64,000 nt of DNA from Croceimicrobium sp963974215 (GTDB lineage Bacteria; Bacteroidota; Bacteroidia; Flavobacteriales; Schleiferiaceae): the NCBI GenBank assembly GCA_963974215.1, contig CAXBBL010000006.1, positions 62,001 to 126,000 of the forward strand, in the 5' to 3' direction. Position numbers and translations under genes: made by a program. Shown here one piece after another: positions 51,090 to 59,965 of this stretch. Every line of letters begins with the position of its first letter. The first letter of the stretch is position 1. Below the pieces are notes generated by a model that worked only from the letters and a program-made list of their open reading frames with translations, searched no databases and was not told the origin of the DNA.

Positions 51090-52517
51090 ATGGAACGTCT
51101 CGTTCTCTCTACCGCCCAGAAATCTCTGAAGGTAAACCTCAATGAAAACATTTATGGAACCTTTGCTGAAATTGGTGCAGGCCAAGAAGTAGTTCGGAAT
51201 TTCTTTCGAGTAGGTGCCGCTTCAGGAACTGTTGCCAAGGCCATGAGCGCCTATGACAAAAAGTTTTCCGACGCTATTTACGGAATTGAAGAAGACGGCC
51301 GTTATGTAACAGAAGCGCGCTTACGCAAGATGCTTGACCATGAATATGGATTAATGGAAGAGCGCTTAGAGCGTGATCTTCACCCTCAAAGATGCTATTT
51401 TACTTTTGCTAATACCGTTGCTACCATTAACTTCACGCGCAAGTTTAAGGGACACGGATGGATGGGAATTCGCTTTCAGCTTAGCGCCGATCAGGAACCT
51501 AATGATGTACTTTTTCATGTGCGTATGAAAGAGGAAGATGCGGCCTTACAGCAAGAAACAATTGGAGTAATGGGAGTAAACCTCATCTATGGAGTTTTTA
51601 ATATCCGCAACAATCCCGAAGAATTACTAAAATCATTATACGACAATATTGCCCGCTATAAAATGGAGATTGATATGATCCATTTTGAAGGGCCTGAGTT
51701 TGCCGAGGTAGACAACCGTTTGATGTCGCTTAGACTCTTGCAATACGGCATGACCGACGCAGTTATTTTTGGTCCAGAAGGCAATAATATCTTACCCGCT
51801 GCCCTACTCTACAAAAAGAATATTCTTACCGTAAGAGGAAGTTTCCGTCCGGTTACCAAGGTAAATATGGACATGATTAGTAAGGCGCGGAAAAGCTTTA
51901 TGCAAGAGCGTAAGGTTAGTCCCGATACCGTAGAAGTCCTTTTTGAGATTACCCTCAATAACCTCAAAGCGGAAGGCGAAATTGACGAACAAGACTTCTT
52001 AGATAGGGCGGAAATTCTCTGCTCCCTTGGGCAAACCGTACTGATTTCTAATTACCAACAATACTATAAGCTGGTTGAATATTTCTCTCGTTACACGGAA
52101 GAGCGCATGGGACTTATTATGGGTGTAAGTAATTTAAACGAGCTTTTCGACGGGCGTTATTACCGCGACTTAAAAGGTGGTATTTTAGAGGCCTTCGGTA
52201 TTCTTTACTCCACCGATCTTAAGCTTTATGTGTATCCTTATCAGCCTAATCCTAATGAGCCAATACAAACAAGTGAAAGCTTAAATATTCATCCGCGCTT
52301 TAAGCCACTGTTCGACTTCTTGGTATTTAACCGTAGGATAAAAGATATTGACGATTACGATCCAAGTATACTGCAAATCTTCTCGCGTGATATCTTAAAA
52401 CGCATCCGCAAAGGCGAAGACGGCTGGGAGTTTGCCCTACCCGAATTGGTAGGAACTATGATTAAAGAGAAGAACCTATTCGGCTACCTGAGTAAGAAAA
52501 AGGAACTGAGCGAATAA
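51090..52517 (+). CDS. conserved protein of unknown function (475 residues)
   Basis: I recognise this as a widely conserved family but cannot assign a function. It is a soluble protein without signal peptide or membrane segment. Notable blocks are FAEIGAGQEVVRNFFRVG and GTVAKAMSAYDKKFSDAIYG near the N-terminus, GWMGIRFQLSADQEPNDV, and VNLIYGVFN. The middle reads DAVIFGPEGNNILPA and ILTVRGSFRPVTKVNMDM; YYRDLKGGILEAFG lies towards the end. The start is ATG at 51090, preceded by an in-frame TTG. I recall misleading labels such as TonB receptor for such proteins; nothing here supports that. It is a single gene between divergent and convergent neighbours. Confidence 0.8.
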   Translation: MERLVLSTAQKSLKVNLNENIYGTFAEIGAGQEVVRNFFRVGAASGTVAKAMSAYDKKFSDAIYGIEEDGRYVTEARLRKMLDHEYGLMEERLERDLHPQRCYFTFANTVATINFTRKFKGHGWMGIRFQLSADQEPNDVLFHVRMKEEDAALQQETIGVMGVNLIYGVFNIRNNPEELLKSLYDNIARYKMEIDMIHFEGPEFAEVDNRLMSLRLLQYGMTDAVIFGPEGNNILPAALLYKKNILTVRGSFRPVTKVNMDMISKARKSFMQERKVSPDTVEVLFEITLNNLKAEGEIDEQDFLDRAEILCSLGQTVLISNYQQYYKLVEYFSRYTEERMGLIMGVSNLNELFDGRYYRDLKGGILEAFGILYSTDLKLYVYPYQPNPNEPIQTSESLNIHPRFKPLFDFLVFNRRIKDIDDYDPSILQIFSRDILKRIRKGEDGWEFALPELVGTMIKEKNLFGYLSKKKELSE

Positions 52518-52536
52518 ATCGTTCTTTAAGTTCAAA

Positions 52537-53670
52537 TTATAAACTAAGGAGGTAATTGATTAACAAATCGATTTCCTCCTTTTTACTGTCTTTACCAAAG
52601 GAAACTCGCAGCACCGTGTCTTGGTGATTTGGTTTTATCGCAGCTATAACATGCGAACTTTGCACGCTACCCGAGGAACAAGCGCTTCCACCCGATACGG
52701 CAAAACCATGCAGATCTAAATTAAATAGTAACATGCCATTATCATCTTGCAAAGGGAAAGAAATGCTGGCCACAGTATACAAACTTTTCCCTAGTTCACC
52801 GCTTAGACCATTGGTATACACCGCTGGCAATTTCTCTTTTAACTGGGCTAGGAAATAAGTTTTGATATCCTCAATATGAGCCCGCTCTTCGGCCAGATGC
52901 TCATAAGCCAAGCTTAGGGCTTTCGCCATGGCCCCTATCTGAAAAATATTCTCCGTTCCACCACGTAATCCTCTTTGCTGTGCTCCGCCAGAAATTAAAG
53001 CTTGCACTCTTAATTTTTGCGAGAGGTATAGAAATCCCACTGCTTTAGGACCGTGGAATTTATGCGCCGAAGCCGAGGCAAAATCAATTGGTAATTCGCC
53101 TAAATTTAAAGGGAAGTGCCCTACAGTTTGTACGGTATCACTATGGAAATAAGAATTGTATTTATGGGTTAAATCGCCTATTGCTTGTAAATCGTTAAGA
53201 TTGCCGATTTCATTATTACCATGCATCAAGGAAACCAAAGCCGGTCCTTCCTTTTGCAACTCATGTTCTAATTCGGCCAAGTCAATCTGTCCCTGCGTAT
53301 CTACCGAAAGGATAGAAAATTCGGCGTTGAAGGCCTTAGACCAAAGTTCGGCGGCGTGCAAAACTGCATGATGCTCGAGTGGACTGGTGATGATGCGCTT
53401 GACTTTTAAATCGCGTAAAGCCATAACAATGGCCGTATTATTAGCTTCTGTACCGCCCGAAGTGAAGATAATTTCCGCACTTTGACATGCCATTAATTTG
53501 GCAATTTGCTTGCGGCTAGATTCCAAGACCACCTTGGCTTTACGACCAAAAGAGTGGCTGCTGGAAGGGTTGGCTTGTGAGCCTACTAATAATTCCGAAT
53601 AATAATCTACCACCTCTTTACGCATGGGCGTGGAAGCGGCATAATCGAAATAAATGGGTGTATGGGTCAT
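52537..53670 (-). CDS. cysteine desulfurase (NifS/IscS-like)
   Basis: PLP enzyme that takes sulfur from cysteine for Fe-S cluster or thio-cofactor synthesis. The 377-residue protein has the PLP lysine in SASAHKFHGPKAVGFLY and the catalytic Cys in SGGSACSSGSVQSSHV, with the short active loop of the NifS/IscS class. Other marks are YFDYAASTP at the start and TSGGTEANN. It overlaps the preceding class-V enzyme gene by 4 bases (ATGA). No IscU, SufBCD or dnd gene is adjacent, so its sulfur acceptor is unknown. Confidence 0.92.
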   Translation of the reverse strand: MTHTPIYFDYAASTPMRKEVVDYYSELLVGSQANPSSSHSFGRKAKVVLESSRKQIAKLMACQSAEIIFTSGGTEANNTAIVMALRDLKVKRIITSPLEHHAVLHAAELWSKAFNAEFSILSVDTQGQIDLAELEHELQKEGPALVSLMHGNNEIGNLNDLQAIGDLTHKYNSYFHSDTVQTVGHFPLNLGELPIDFASASAHKFHGPKAVGFLYLSQKLRVQALISGGAQQRGLRGGTENIFQIGAMAKALSLAYEHLAEERAHIEDIKTYFLAQLKEKLPAVYTNGLSGELGKSLYTVASISFPLQDDNGMLLFNLDLHGFAVSGGSACSSGSVQSSHVIAAIKPNHQDTVLRVSFGKDSKKEEIDLLINYLLSL

Positions 53671-55163
53671 AGTTTAAACCAAGAATCGATCAGCGCTTGA
53701 GTGCAGTTTTCTCGATTGGTGTAAGTAAAAGTATTAGATCCTTTAGGACAAAAATACTGACTGGTATAATGTTGAGCGTGGGTGGCTACATGTTCAATGG
53801 CATCACAAATTTCAATAACTTCCTTATCGGTAAAGGTGGGGTGCACTGATAATCGAATCCAACCTGGACGCACAAATAAATCTCCGGCATCAACCTGTGC
53901 TCTGATTTTATCGCTCGCTTCTTCACCAAGATGGAAAAGGTAATGCCCGTAGGTTCCCGCACAACTGCAACCGCCTCGAGTTTGAATGCCGAACAAGTCG
54001 TTAAGCAATTGCACTACCAAATTATAATGTAAACCTTCCACAAAGAAGGAAATTGCTCCTAAACGCTCTTTAATATTTCCGGCTAAAATTACAAGGCCCG
54101 GAACTTTTTCTAGACGATCAAAAATATAAGTAAGCAGCTCATGCTCGCGAGCACGAATGGCTTTTACCGTCATTTTTTCCTTTAGGCGTATGGCCAAAGC
54201 GGCGCGCATGGTTTGCAAGAAACCAGGAGTGCCGCCATCTTCACGCGCTTCTATATCGGAAATATATTGGTGACCTCCCCAAGGATTTGTCCAAGTTACG
54301 GTGCCACCTCCAGGGTGATCAGGTACCTTATTCTTGTATAATTTAGAATTAAAAATTAAAACCCCCGGAGTTCCTGGTCCACCTAAAAATTTATGAGGTG
54401 AAAAGAAAATGGCATCCAAATGCGCATCCGGATCGTTAGGATGCATATCAATATCAACGTATGGGCCGCTGCAGGCGAAGTCTACAAAGCAATACCCACC
54501 AGCAGCGTGTATCATTTTGGCTACTTCATGATAAGGTGTGAAAACGCCAGTTACATTACTCGCCGAAGTGATACTCGCAATTTTATACGGACGATCGGCA
54601 TATTGCTCGAGCAATCGGGCAAAATGATTTAGATCTAGAAAACCTTCTGGACAAGGATGAATTTGCACTACTTCCGCAATCGTTTCTAGCCAAGAGGTTT
54701 GGTTCGAATGATGCTCCATGTGGCTGATAAAAACTACCGGCCGTTCGTGTTCTTCAATTTTAATACGATCGGCGAATTGCTCAGGTATCTTAAAACCTAG
54801 GATGCGTTGGAGTTTTAACACCGCTCCTGTCATGCCCGTTCCCGTGGGAATAAAGGCATCATCTGCGGCGGCGTTAACATGGTCCTTTATAATGCGTTTG
54901 GCTTCGCTGTAAGCCGCCGTCATCATCGCACCCGTATACGAAGTTTCAGTATGTGTGTTAGCCACTAAAGGACCAAACTCCGATTTCATCTTATCTTCTA
55001 TCGGACCGTATAATCTACCACTCGCAATCCAGTCGGCATAAATAATATGCTTGGGCCCGTAAGGACCCACAAATTCGGCATTTTGGCCAACTATATTATC
55101 CCTAAACTCTTGGAAGTGTTCTTCCCATTTAGTGTGTGCTAGTTTTTGAGTGGTAGTGTTCAT
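53667..55163 (-). CDS. class V aminotransferase-fold PLP enzyme
   Basis: PLP-dependent enzyme of the SufS/selenocysteine-lyase superfamily, 498 residues, longer than SufS. The PLP lysine is in FFSPHKFLGGPGTPGVL and the Asp/His site in YCFVDFACSGPYVDIDMHP. A Cys-rich motif TRGGCSCAGTYGH occupies the active-site loop region. I recognise this motif from a distinct subgroup often just called aminotransferase class V. Whether it is a desulfurase or acts on another substrate is open. It follows glmM by 10 bases and overlaps the cysteine desulfurase gene by 4. Confidence 0.86.
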   Translation of the reverse strand: MNTTTQKLAHTKWEEHFQEFRDNIVGQNAEFVGPYGPKHIIYADWIASGRLYGPIEDKMKSEFGPLVANTHTETSYTGAMMTAAYSEAKRIIKDHVNAAADDAFIPTGTGMTGAVLKLQRILGFKIPEQFADRIKIEEHERPVVFISHMEHHSNQTSWLETIAEVVQIHPCPEGFLDLNHFARLLEQYADRPYKIASITSASNVTGVFTPYHEVAKMIHAAGGYCFVDFACSGPYVDIDMHPNDPDAHLDAIFFSPHKFLGGPGTPGVLIFNSKLYKNKVPDHPGGGTVTWTNPWGGHQYISDIEAREDGGTPGFLQTMRAALAIRLKEKMTVKAIRAREHELLTYIFDRLEKVPGLVILAGNIKERLGAISFFVEGLHYNLVVQLLNDLFGIQTRGGCSCAGTYGHYLFHLGEEASDKIRAQVDAGDLFVRPGWIRLSVHPTFTDKEVIEICDAIEHVATHAQHYTSQYFCPKGSNTFTYTNRENCTQALIDSWFKL

Positions 55164-55173
55164 GAGCTAAAAA

Positions 55174-56562
55174 TTAATTGGCCAGCGCTGCAAGTTCATT
55201 AATAAATCGTTCTCCTAAGCTATCGGCTGCCGCTTGAGATTTGGCTTCGGTATAAATGCGGATAATAGGCTCGGTATTCGACTTTCGCATGTGAACCCAT
55301 TCGTCGGTGAAGTCAATTTTAACACCATCAATAGTGCTAACTTCTTCCTTTTGATATTTCGTAGCAATGCTGTTTAAGATGCCATCTACGTCCATTCCTG
55401 CTTCCAGTTGAATTTTATTCTTACCCATAAAATAAGCGGGATAAGAAGCACGCAATTGACTTAAGGTTTTCCCCGCTGTCGCTAGATGTGAAAGAATAAT
55501 AGCTATACCCACTAGTGAATCGCGACCATAATGTAAGTCGGGTAAGATCACTCCCCCATTGCCTTCGCCACCTAGCACAGCATTCACTTCTTTCATTTTG
55601 GTAACCACATTCACTTCACCCACGGCAGCAGCGGCATAATCAACGCCACGTTCTTTAGCCAAATCGCGCAAAGCACGACTGCTACTTAAATTACTTACGA
55701 GAGATCCGCTTTTATGATTTAATAGGTAATCGGCTGCAGCCACTAAAGTGTACTCTTCGCCAAACATTTCTCCATCTTCAGAAATAAGGGCGAGGCGGTC
55801 CACATCGGGATCTACCACGATGCCAATATCACAAGACTTCTCTTTTACCACTTTCATAATGTCGCCCAAATGCGCTTTTAGCGGCTCGGGGTTATGTGGG
55901 AAAAGTCCGCTTGGTTCGCAGTATAAAAGTTCAGTACGTTTTACACCTAAGCGCTCTAATAATGAGGGAATAGAAATTCCACCCGTCGAGTTTACCGCAT
56001 CAACCGCAACTTTAAGATCGGCTTTAGCAATGGCTTCAACATTAATATAAGGCAAAGCCAAAATGGCATCAATATGTTTTTCGATAGCGTCTTCGCTCCG
56101 TGTAGTTTTGCCCAAAGAGTGCACTTCAACAAAGTCGTAGTCCTCCGAGTCGATCATACGCATCAGCTCCTGACCGTCGGCACCAGATATAAATTCGCCT
56201 TTTTCGTTCAATAATTTCAAAGCATTCCACTCTACGGGATTATGCGAAGCAGTAAGAATAATTCCTCCTTGGGCTTTCTCGAAAACTACCGCCATCTCTA
56301 CCGTTGGTGTGGTGGAAAGGTCCAAATCGATAACATCAATGCCGCAACCCACTAAGGTGTTTTGCACCAAATTTTGAATCATCGATCCACTAGGACGAGC
56401 GTCGCGGCCAATAACCACTTTCACTGAACCATTTGGATTTTTACGCTTCAACCAATTTCCATAAGCCGCTGCAAATTCTACCGCATCTAATGGACTTAAG
56501 TTTTCGCCTTTTTTTCCGCCGATGGTGCCTCTCACACCCGATATAGATTTAATTAAGGTCAT
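55174..56562 (-). CDS. glmM: phosphoglucosamine mutase
   Basis: Converts glucosamine-6-phosphate to glucosamine-1-phosphate for UDP-GlcNAc, peptidoglycan and LPS. The 462-residue product has the phosphoserine loop GIILTASHNPVEWNALKLL, metal loop DPDVDRLALI, sugar loop GEGNGGVILPDLHYGRDS and C-terminal phosphate loop RKSNTEPIIRIYTEA. The ATG at 56560-56562 gives the normal start MTLIKSISGVRGT; the open frame extends 12 codons further but runs into the promoter. A related phosphomannomutase activity cannot be ruled out. It leads an operon with two PLP enzymes. Confidence 0.92.
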   Translation of the reverse strand: MTLIKSISGVRGTIGGKKGENLSPLDAVEFAAAYGNWLKRKNPNGSVKVVIGRDARPSGSMIQNLVQNTLVGCGIDVIDLDLSTTPTVEMAVVFEKAQGGIILTASHNPVEWNALKLLNEKGEFISGADGQELMRMIDSEDYDFVEVHSLGKTTRSEDAIEKHIDAILALPYINVEAIAKADLKVAVDAVNSTGGISIPSLLERLGVKRTELLYCEPSGLFPHNPEPLKAHLGDIMKVVKEKSCDIGIVVDPDVDRLALISEDGEMFGEEYTLVAAADYLLNHKSGSLVSNLSSSRALRDLAKERGVDYAAAAVGEVNVVTKMKEVNAVLGGEGNGGVILPDLHYGRDSLVGIAIILSHLATAGKTLSQLRASYPAYFMGKNKIQLEAGMDVDGILNSIATKYQKEEVSTIDGVKIDFTDEWVHMRKSNTEPIIRIYTEAKSQAAADSLGERFINELAALAN

Positions 56563-56578
56563 GCTTTGTATTTGCTGG

Positions 56579-56586
56579 CAAATATA
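56579..56586 (-). promoter_or_regulatory. candidate glmM promoter -7 element
   Basis: The minus strand reads TATATTTG, a full TAnnTTTG match, 16 bases upstream of the glmM ATG. No convincing -33 element is seen. Confidence 0.5.
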
Positions 56587-56767
56587 AATATTAGGCAAGC
56601 TTAAAACTTGAATTGAAGCATCAGATTTTCAATGGACGGAAAAAGATAAAGTCTTTATTGCCCAGCTTAATCGGATCTAGCCTAAAAAAACAAGCTCTAG
56701 GCTAAGCTTTTTAAAAATAATTTCCCGTGCTTGCTTTAAACACTTAGATTGCAAGCTTGTTGATTAA

Positions 56768-56801
56768 TTTGTGAAAAAGCGGGTATAAGACTGTACCTTT
56801 G
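56768..56801 (+). promoter_or_regulatory. promoter of TPR/DUF368/aroE operon
   Basis: TTTG (56768-56771), 22 bases, then TACCTTTG (56794-56801): both elements of the Bacteroidota promoter are present. The leader to the ATG at 56843 is about 35 bases. Confidence 0.65.
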
Positions 56802-56842
56802 CTGGGCTTAAAAGGGTACTTTTAAATATCCAATGGTATACT

Positions 56843-58252
56843 ATGTTTGAAGAAGAGAACGAAGACGAATTTTTCAATCTGCTAGAGCTAGTCGATGACT
56901 TCAAACGAGCGCAAGCACAAGGTAAATCGGCCTTTTACGATTTAGAAGAATTTGAAGCTATTGCAGACTATTTTTATGAGTTAGGGAAGATTAAACAAGC
57001 ACTAGAAGTGGTTGAAATCGCCGCTAGCCAGCATCCCTATGCCACGCATTTGTGGTTTAAGAAAGTTCAATTTTTAACCGCCTCAGATAATACGCAGGCG
57101 GCTAAGGATGCTCTTAAAGAATTAGAACTGGTGGTGCCCGAGTCCTACGACCTATTTATGGCGAGGGCAGGCTTATTCAGTAAAATGGGGAATCACCAAA
57201 AGGCGATTCAACAATACCGTCAGGCCCTCAACTTAGCAGAATATCAAGAAGATGTTTACCATCTACTGGCGCTAGAATATCAGTTAACGGGAGCCTACGA
57301 AAAGGCCCTTAAGTATTTGAAGCTTTCGCTAGAAGTTTATCCCGACGATGAAATTGCCATTTACAATATTGCTCTTTGCTATGATCTCTTAGATCAACAA
57401 GAAGCGGGGCGCGATTTCTTTTTAAGATTAATCGACGAAAACCCTTACGGGGAAGTGGCTTGGTACCACTTGGGAATTATCTATGCTAAAATGGAAGAGT
57501 ACAATCTCGCCATCAATGCTCTAGATTATTCCATCCTTATCGATGATTTCTTCTCGGCGGCTTATTATGAAAAGGCACGAATTTTAGAATTGCTTTTCCG
57601 TTTTGAAGAAGCAGCGGAAACCTATCACGCTACCTTTGAATTTGATGGTACGAGTGGTTATGCCTATTACAAAATGGGAATCTGCTTTTTACAATTACAC
57701 AAAGACAAAAAAGCAGCCAGTCATTTTTACAAAGCCATTAAAGAAGATCCAGATTTAGAGGAGGCTTATTATGAGCTGGCCTTAATGAAGGACGAAGCTA
57801 AAGAATGGGATGAAGCGGTTTTCTTAATCAATAAGGCGGTAGAATTGGACTTCGAAAACTGGAAGTACCAACAAGTTAGTGCCTTAATCCACCAGCGTGC
57901 AGGCAAACTTGACGAAGCAAAAATAATTTACAGTGATTTAATTAAAAGTGGCTATTTCGAGAGCGACACCTTTATTCAATACTCTGAGCTTTTAAACGAT
58001 CTCTGCGAATTTGAAGAAGCCTTAGTAGTATTGGCCGAGGGAATAAAAAAACTCCCTAGTGCGGCCTCGCTATATTTCCATTTGGCGGGCTTCTTTTTTA
58101 TTCAAGGCAAAGAAATGGAAGGTGCTGTCCAACTGCGCGATGCACTGAGCCTATACCCCGAGGGTAAACTGTTTTTCCTCGATTTATTTCCAGTATTAAT
58201 CGATCACCCCATGGTGAGAGAAATCCTGAACAATCCATCAAAACCATTCTAA
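56843..58252 (+). CDS. tetratricopeptide repeat protein
   Basis: A 469-residue soluble protein made almost wholly of TPR units. The N-terminus is very acidic (FEEENEDEFFNLLE), then about ten or more 34-residue repeats follow with the usual W/L/G/Y/A/P pattern (e.g. GNHQKAIQQYRQALNLAEYQ, GAYEKALKYLKLSLEVYPDD, EEYNLAINALDYSI, KAASHFYKAIKEDPDLEEAY). There is no signal peptide. It is conserved in Bacteroidota next to genes of envelope or aromatic pathways as far as I recall; partner unknown. It lies 15 bases before the DUF368 gene. Confidence 0.9.
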   Translation: MFEEENEDEFFNLLELVDDFKRAQAQGKSAFYDLEEFEAIADYFYELGKIKQALEVVEIAASQHPYATHLWFKKVQFLTASDNTQAAKDALKELELVVPESYDLFMARAGLFSKMGNHQKAIQQYRQALNLAEYQEDVYHLLALEYQLTGAYEKALKYLKLSLEVYPDDEIAIYNIALCYDLLDQQEAGRDFFLRLIDENPYGEVAWYHLGIIYAKMEEYNLAINALDYSILIDDFFSAAYYEKARILELLFRFEEAAETYHATFEFDGTSGYAYYKMGICFLQLHKDKKAASHFYKAIKEDPDLEEAYYELALMKDEAKEWDEAVFLINKAVELDFENWKYQQVSALIHQRAGKLDEAKIIYSDLIKSGYFESDTFIQYSELLNDLCEFEEALVVLAEGIKKLPSAASLYFHLAGFFFIQGKEMEGAVQLRDALSLYPEGKLFFLDLFPVLIDHPMVREILNNPSKPF

Positions 58253-58267
58253 TTTTCTCGCAGCAGC

Positions 58268-59236
58268 ATGCAAAAATTTTTCTTATTCCTAAAAGGCATG
58301 GCCATGGGCGCCGCCGATGTAGTTCCTGGTGTTAGTGGTGGCACCATTGCCTTTATAACTGGTATTTACGAAGAGTTGATTGAGAGTATCAATCGCATTA
58401 ACTTAGAGGCGCTTCGTACCTTGCGGAAAGAGGGTTTTGCCAAAGCTTGGGAATATGTAAACGGCTGGTTTTTCGTACCCCTTTTCTTAGGGATTGGTGT
58501 TTCCATTGTTTCGTTAGCTAAAGGAATTTCTTGGTTATTAGAAAATCAAGCCGTGCTTTTATGGAGCTTTTTCTTTGGATTAGTTTTCGCCAGTATTTTC
58601 TTTGTAGGTAAGCAGGTAAAGCAATGGGGCCTTAGCCCTGCCCTAGCATTTATTGTGGGTGCTGCGATTGCCTATATGGTAACTATCCTCCCCGCTTCAG
58701 GCTCCAACGATTCCCTTTGGTATATTTTCTTGAGCGGTAGTATAGCCATTTGTGCGATGATTCTCCCCGGTATTTCTGGTTCCTTTATCCTAGTTTTATT
58801 AGGCTCCTATTCGGTTGTGTTAAACGCTATTCACGAAAGAGAATTAAGTATCATCTTCACTTTTGGTGCCGGTGCAATTTTAGGTCTGCTTTCTTTTGCA
58901 CGACTTTTAAAAGTAATGTTTGCAAAATACCACGATCTTACCATTGCCCTACTTTCGGGTTTCTTACTAGGGTCTCTTAATAAAATTTGGCCCTGGAAAC
59001 GCGTGGATGAAATCATGATTAAGCATGCCGGTGAAGCCAATGAGGAAATTGTAAATGTGGTAGAACGTGCTGTTTTACCGAACGACTTTAGCTTACCTGT
59101 TATTGAAGGTGCTAATGTAATTGGTCAAACACCAACTGATGCTCAGTTTTTACCTGCTTTAGGTCTTGCTGTCGCTGGAGCCGCCTTAATCTTCCTACTG
59201 GAAAAATTAGGTAGTAAAAAACCCAGCGAAGCCTAG
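58268..59236 (+). CDS. DUF368 membrane protein (PopT-type undecaprenyl-phosphate translocase)
   Basis: Integral membrane protein of the DUF368 family, 322 residues with about nine hydrophobic segments. The N-terminal signature GAADVVPGVSGGTIAFITGIYEE (about 14-36) is diagnostic; a second related motif ILPGISGSFILVLLGSY lies near residue 166. DUF368 proteins (PopT) have been reported to recycle undecaprenyl phosphate across the membrane for peptidoglycan and polysaccharide synthesis. That function is taken from the family. It follows the TPR gene and precedes aroE by 3 bases. Confidence 0.92.
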   Translation: MQKFFLFLKGMAMGAADVVPGVSGGTIAFITGIYEELIESINRINLEALRTLRKEGFAKAWEYVNGWFFVPLFLGIGVSIVSLAKGISWLLENQAVLLWSFFFGLVFASIFFVGKQVKQWGLSPALAFIVGAAIAYMVTILPASGSNDSLWYIFLSGSIAICAMILPGISGSFILVLLGSYSVVLNAIHERELSIIFTFGAGAILGLLSFARLLKVMFAKYHDLTIALLSGFLLGSLNKIWPWKRVDEIMIKHAGEANEEIVNVVERAVLPNDFSLPVIEGANVIGQTPTDAQFLPALGLAVAGAALIFLLEKLGSKKPSEA

Positions 59237-59239
59237 TTT

Positions 59240-59965
59240 ATGCATTTTGGCTTAATTGGAAAAAGTATCGATTACTCCTTCTCTAAGGCCTATTTTACCG
59301 AAAAATTTAAGCAGGCAAAGCTCGATCACAGCTATGAAAACTGCGACTTAGAACAGATTACTCAATTCCCAGCCTTATTAGAGAGTAAAGAATGGACTGG
59401 GTTCAATGTGACCATTCCTTATAAGGAGAAAATACTGCCTTTCGTGCATCATCTAAGCCCAGAAGTGCAAAGCATTGGTGCCGCCAATGTTATTGCGGTG
59501 CGCAAGCAAAAGCTATATGCCTATAACACCGATTTTTTAGGCTTTCGCCAAGATTTGCTCAAATTCCTATCCGCCGAAAGGCCCGAAAAAGCCCTTATTT
59601 TAGGCAGTGGCGGGGCCTCTAAAGCGGTTATTTATGCTTTACAGCAGATAGGTATGGAAACACAAGTAGTAGGCAGAACGGCAACTTTGGATAAATGGAA
59701 TTACGAGCAAGCTTCCGCGCGTTTAGCCGACTTTCAATTGGTAGTAAACAGCAGTCCCGTGGGAACCTTCCCCCATGTAAATGACATGCCCGCCCTAAGG
59801 CTGAGCGATGATTTAAAGGGTAAATTCTTTTACGACCTCATCTATAATCCGAAAGAAACCCGCCTGCTAAAAGAAGCCCGTCTGAGAGGCGCACAAACCC
59901 GCAACGGCCAAGGAATGTTGATTCTTCAGGCCGAAGCAAGTTGGGACATTTGGACTAAGCCTTAA
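59240..59965 (+). CDS. aroE: shikimate dehydrogenase
   Basis: Reduces 3-dehydroshikimate to shikimate with NADPH in the chorismate route. The 241-residue protein is on the short side for AroE (about 270) but complete. Visible are FGLIGKSIDYSFSKAYF (shikimate-binding Ser residues), NVTIPYKEKI (catalytic Lys), YNTDFLGF (catalytic Asp), the nucleotide-binding GSGGASKAV, and NGQGMLILQAEASWDIW at the end. It is the last gene of the TPR-DUF368-aroE operon and its 3' end overlaps the convergent ccsBA gene by 11 bases. Confidence 0.95.
   Translation: MHFGLIGKSIDYSFSKAYFTEKFKQAKLDHSYENCDLEQITQFPALLESKEWTGFNVTIPYKEKILPFVHHLSPEVQSIGAANVIAVRKQKLYAYNTDFLGFRQDLLKFLSAERPEKALILGSGGASKAVIYALQQIGMETQVVGRTATLDKWNYEQASARLADFQLVVNSSPVGTFPHVNDMPALRLSDDLKGKFFYDLIYNPKETRLLKEARLRGAQTRNGQGMLILQAEASWDIWTKP

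Noticed and set aside
53667..55163. Cysteine desulfurase pair as part of a DNA phosphorothioation (dnd) defence system
   Set aside because: No dndB-E, no restriction gene and no mobile element is near; neighbours are glmM and a conserved single gene.
56678..56704. Inverted repeat TAGCCTA/TAGGCTA between glmM and the TPR gene
   Set aside because: Seven pairs with a 13-base loop, no T-run and no promoter overlap; within what chance gives in AT-rich DNA.
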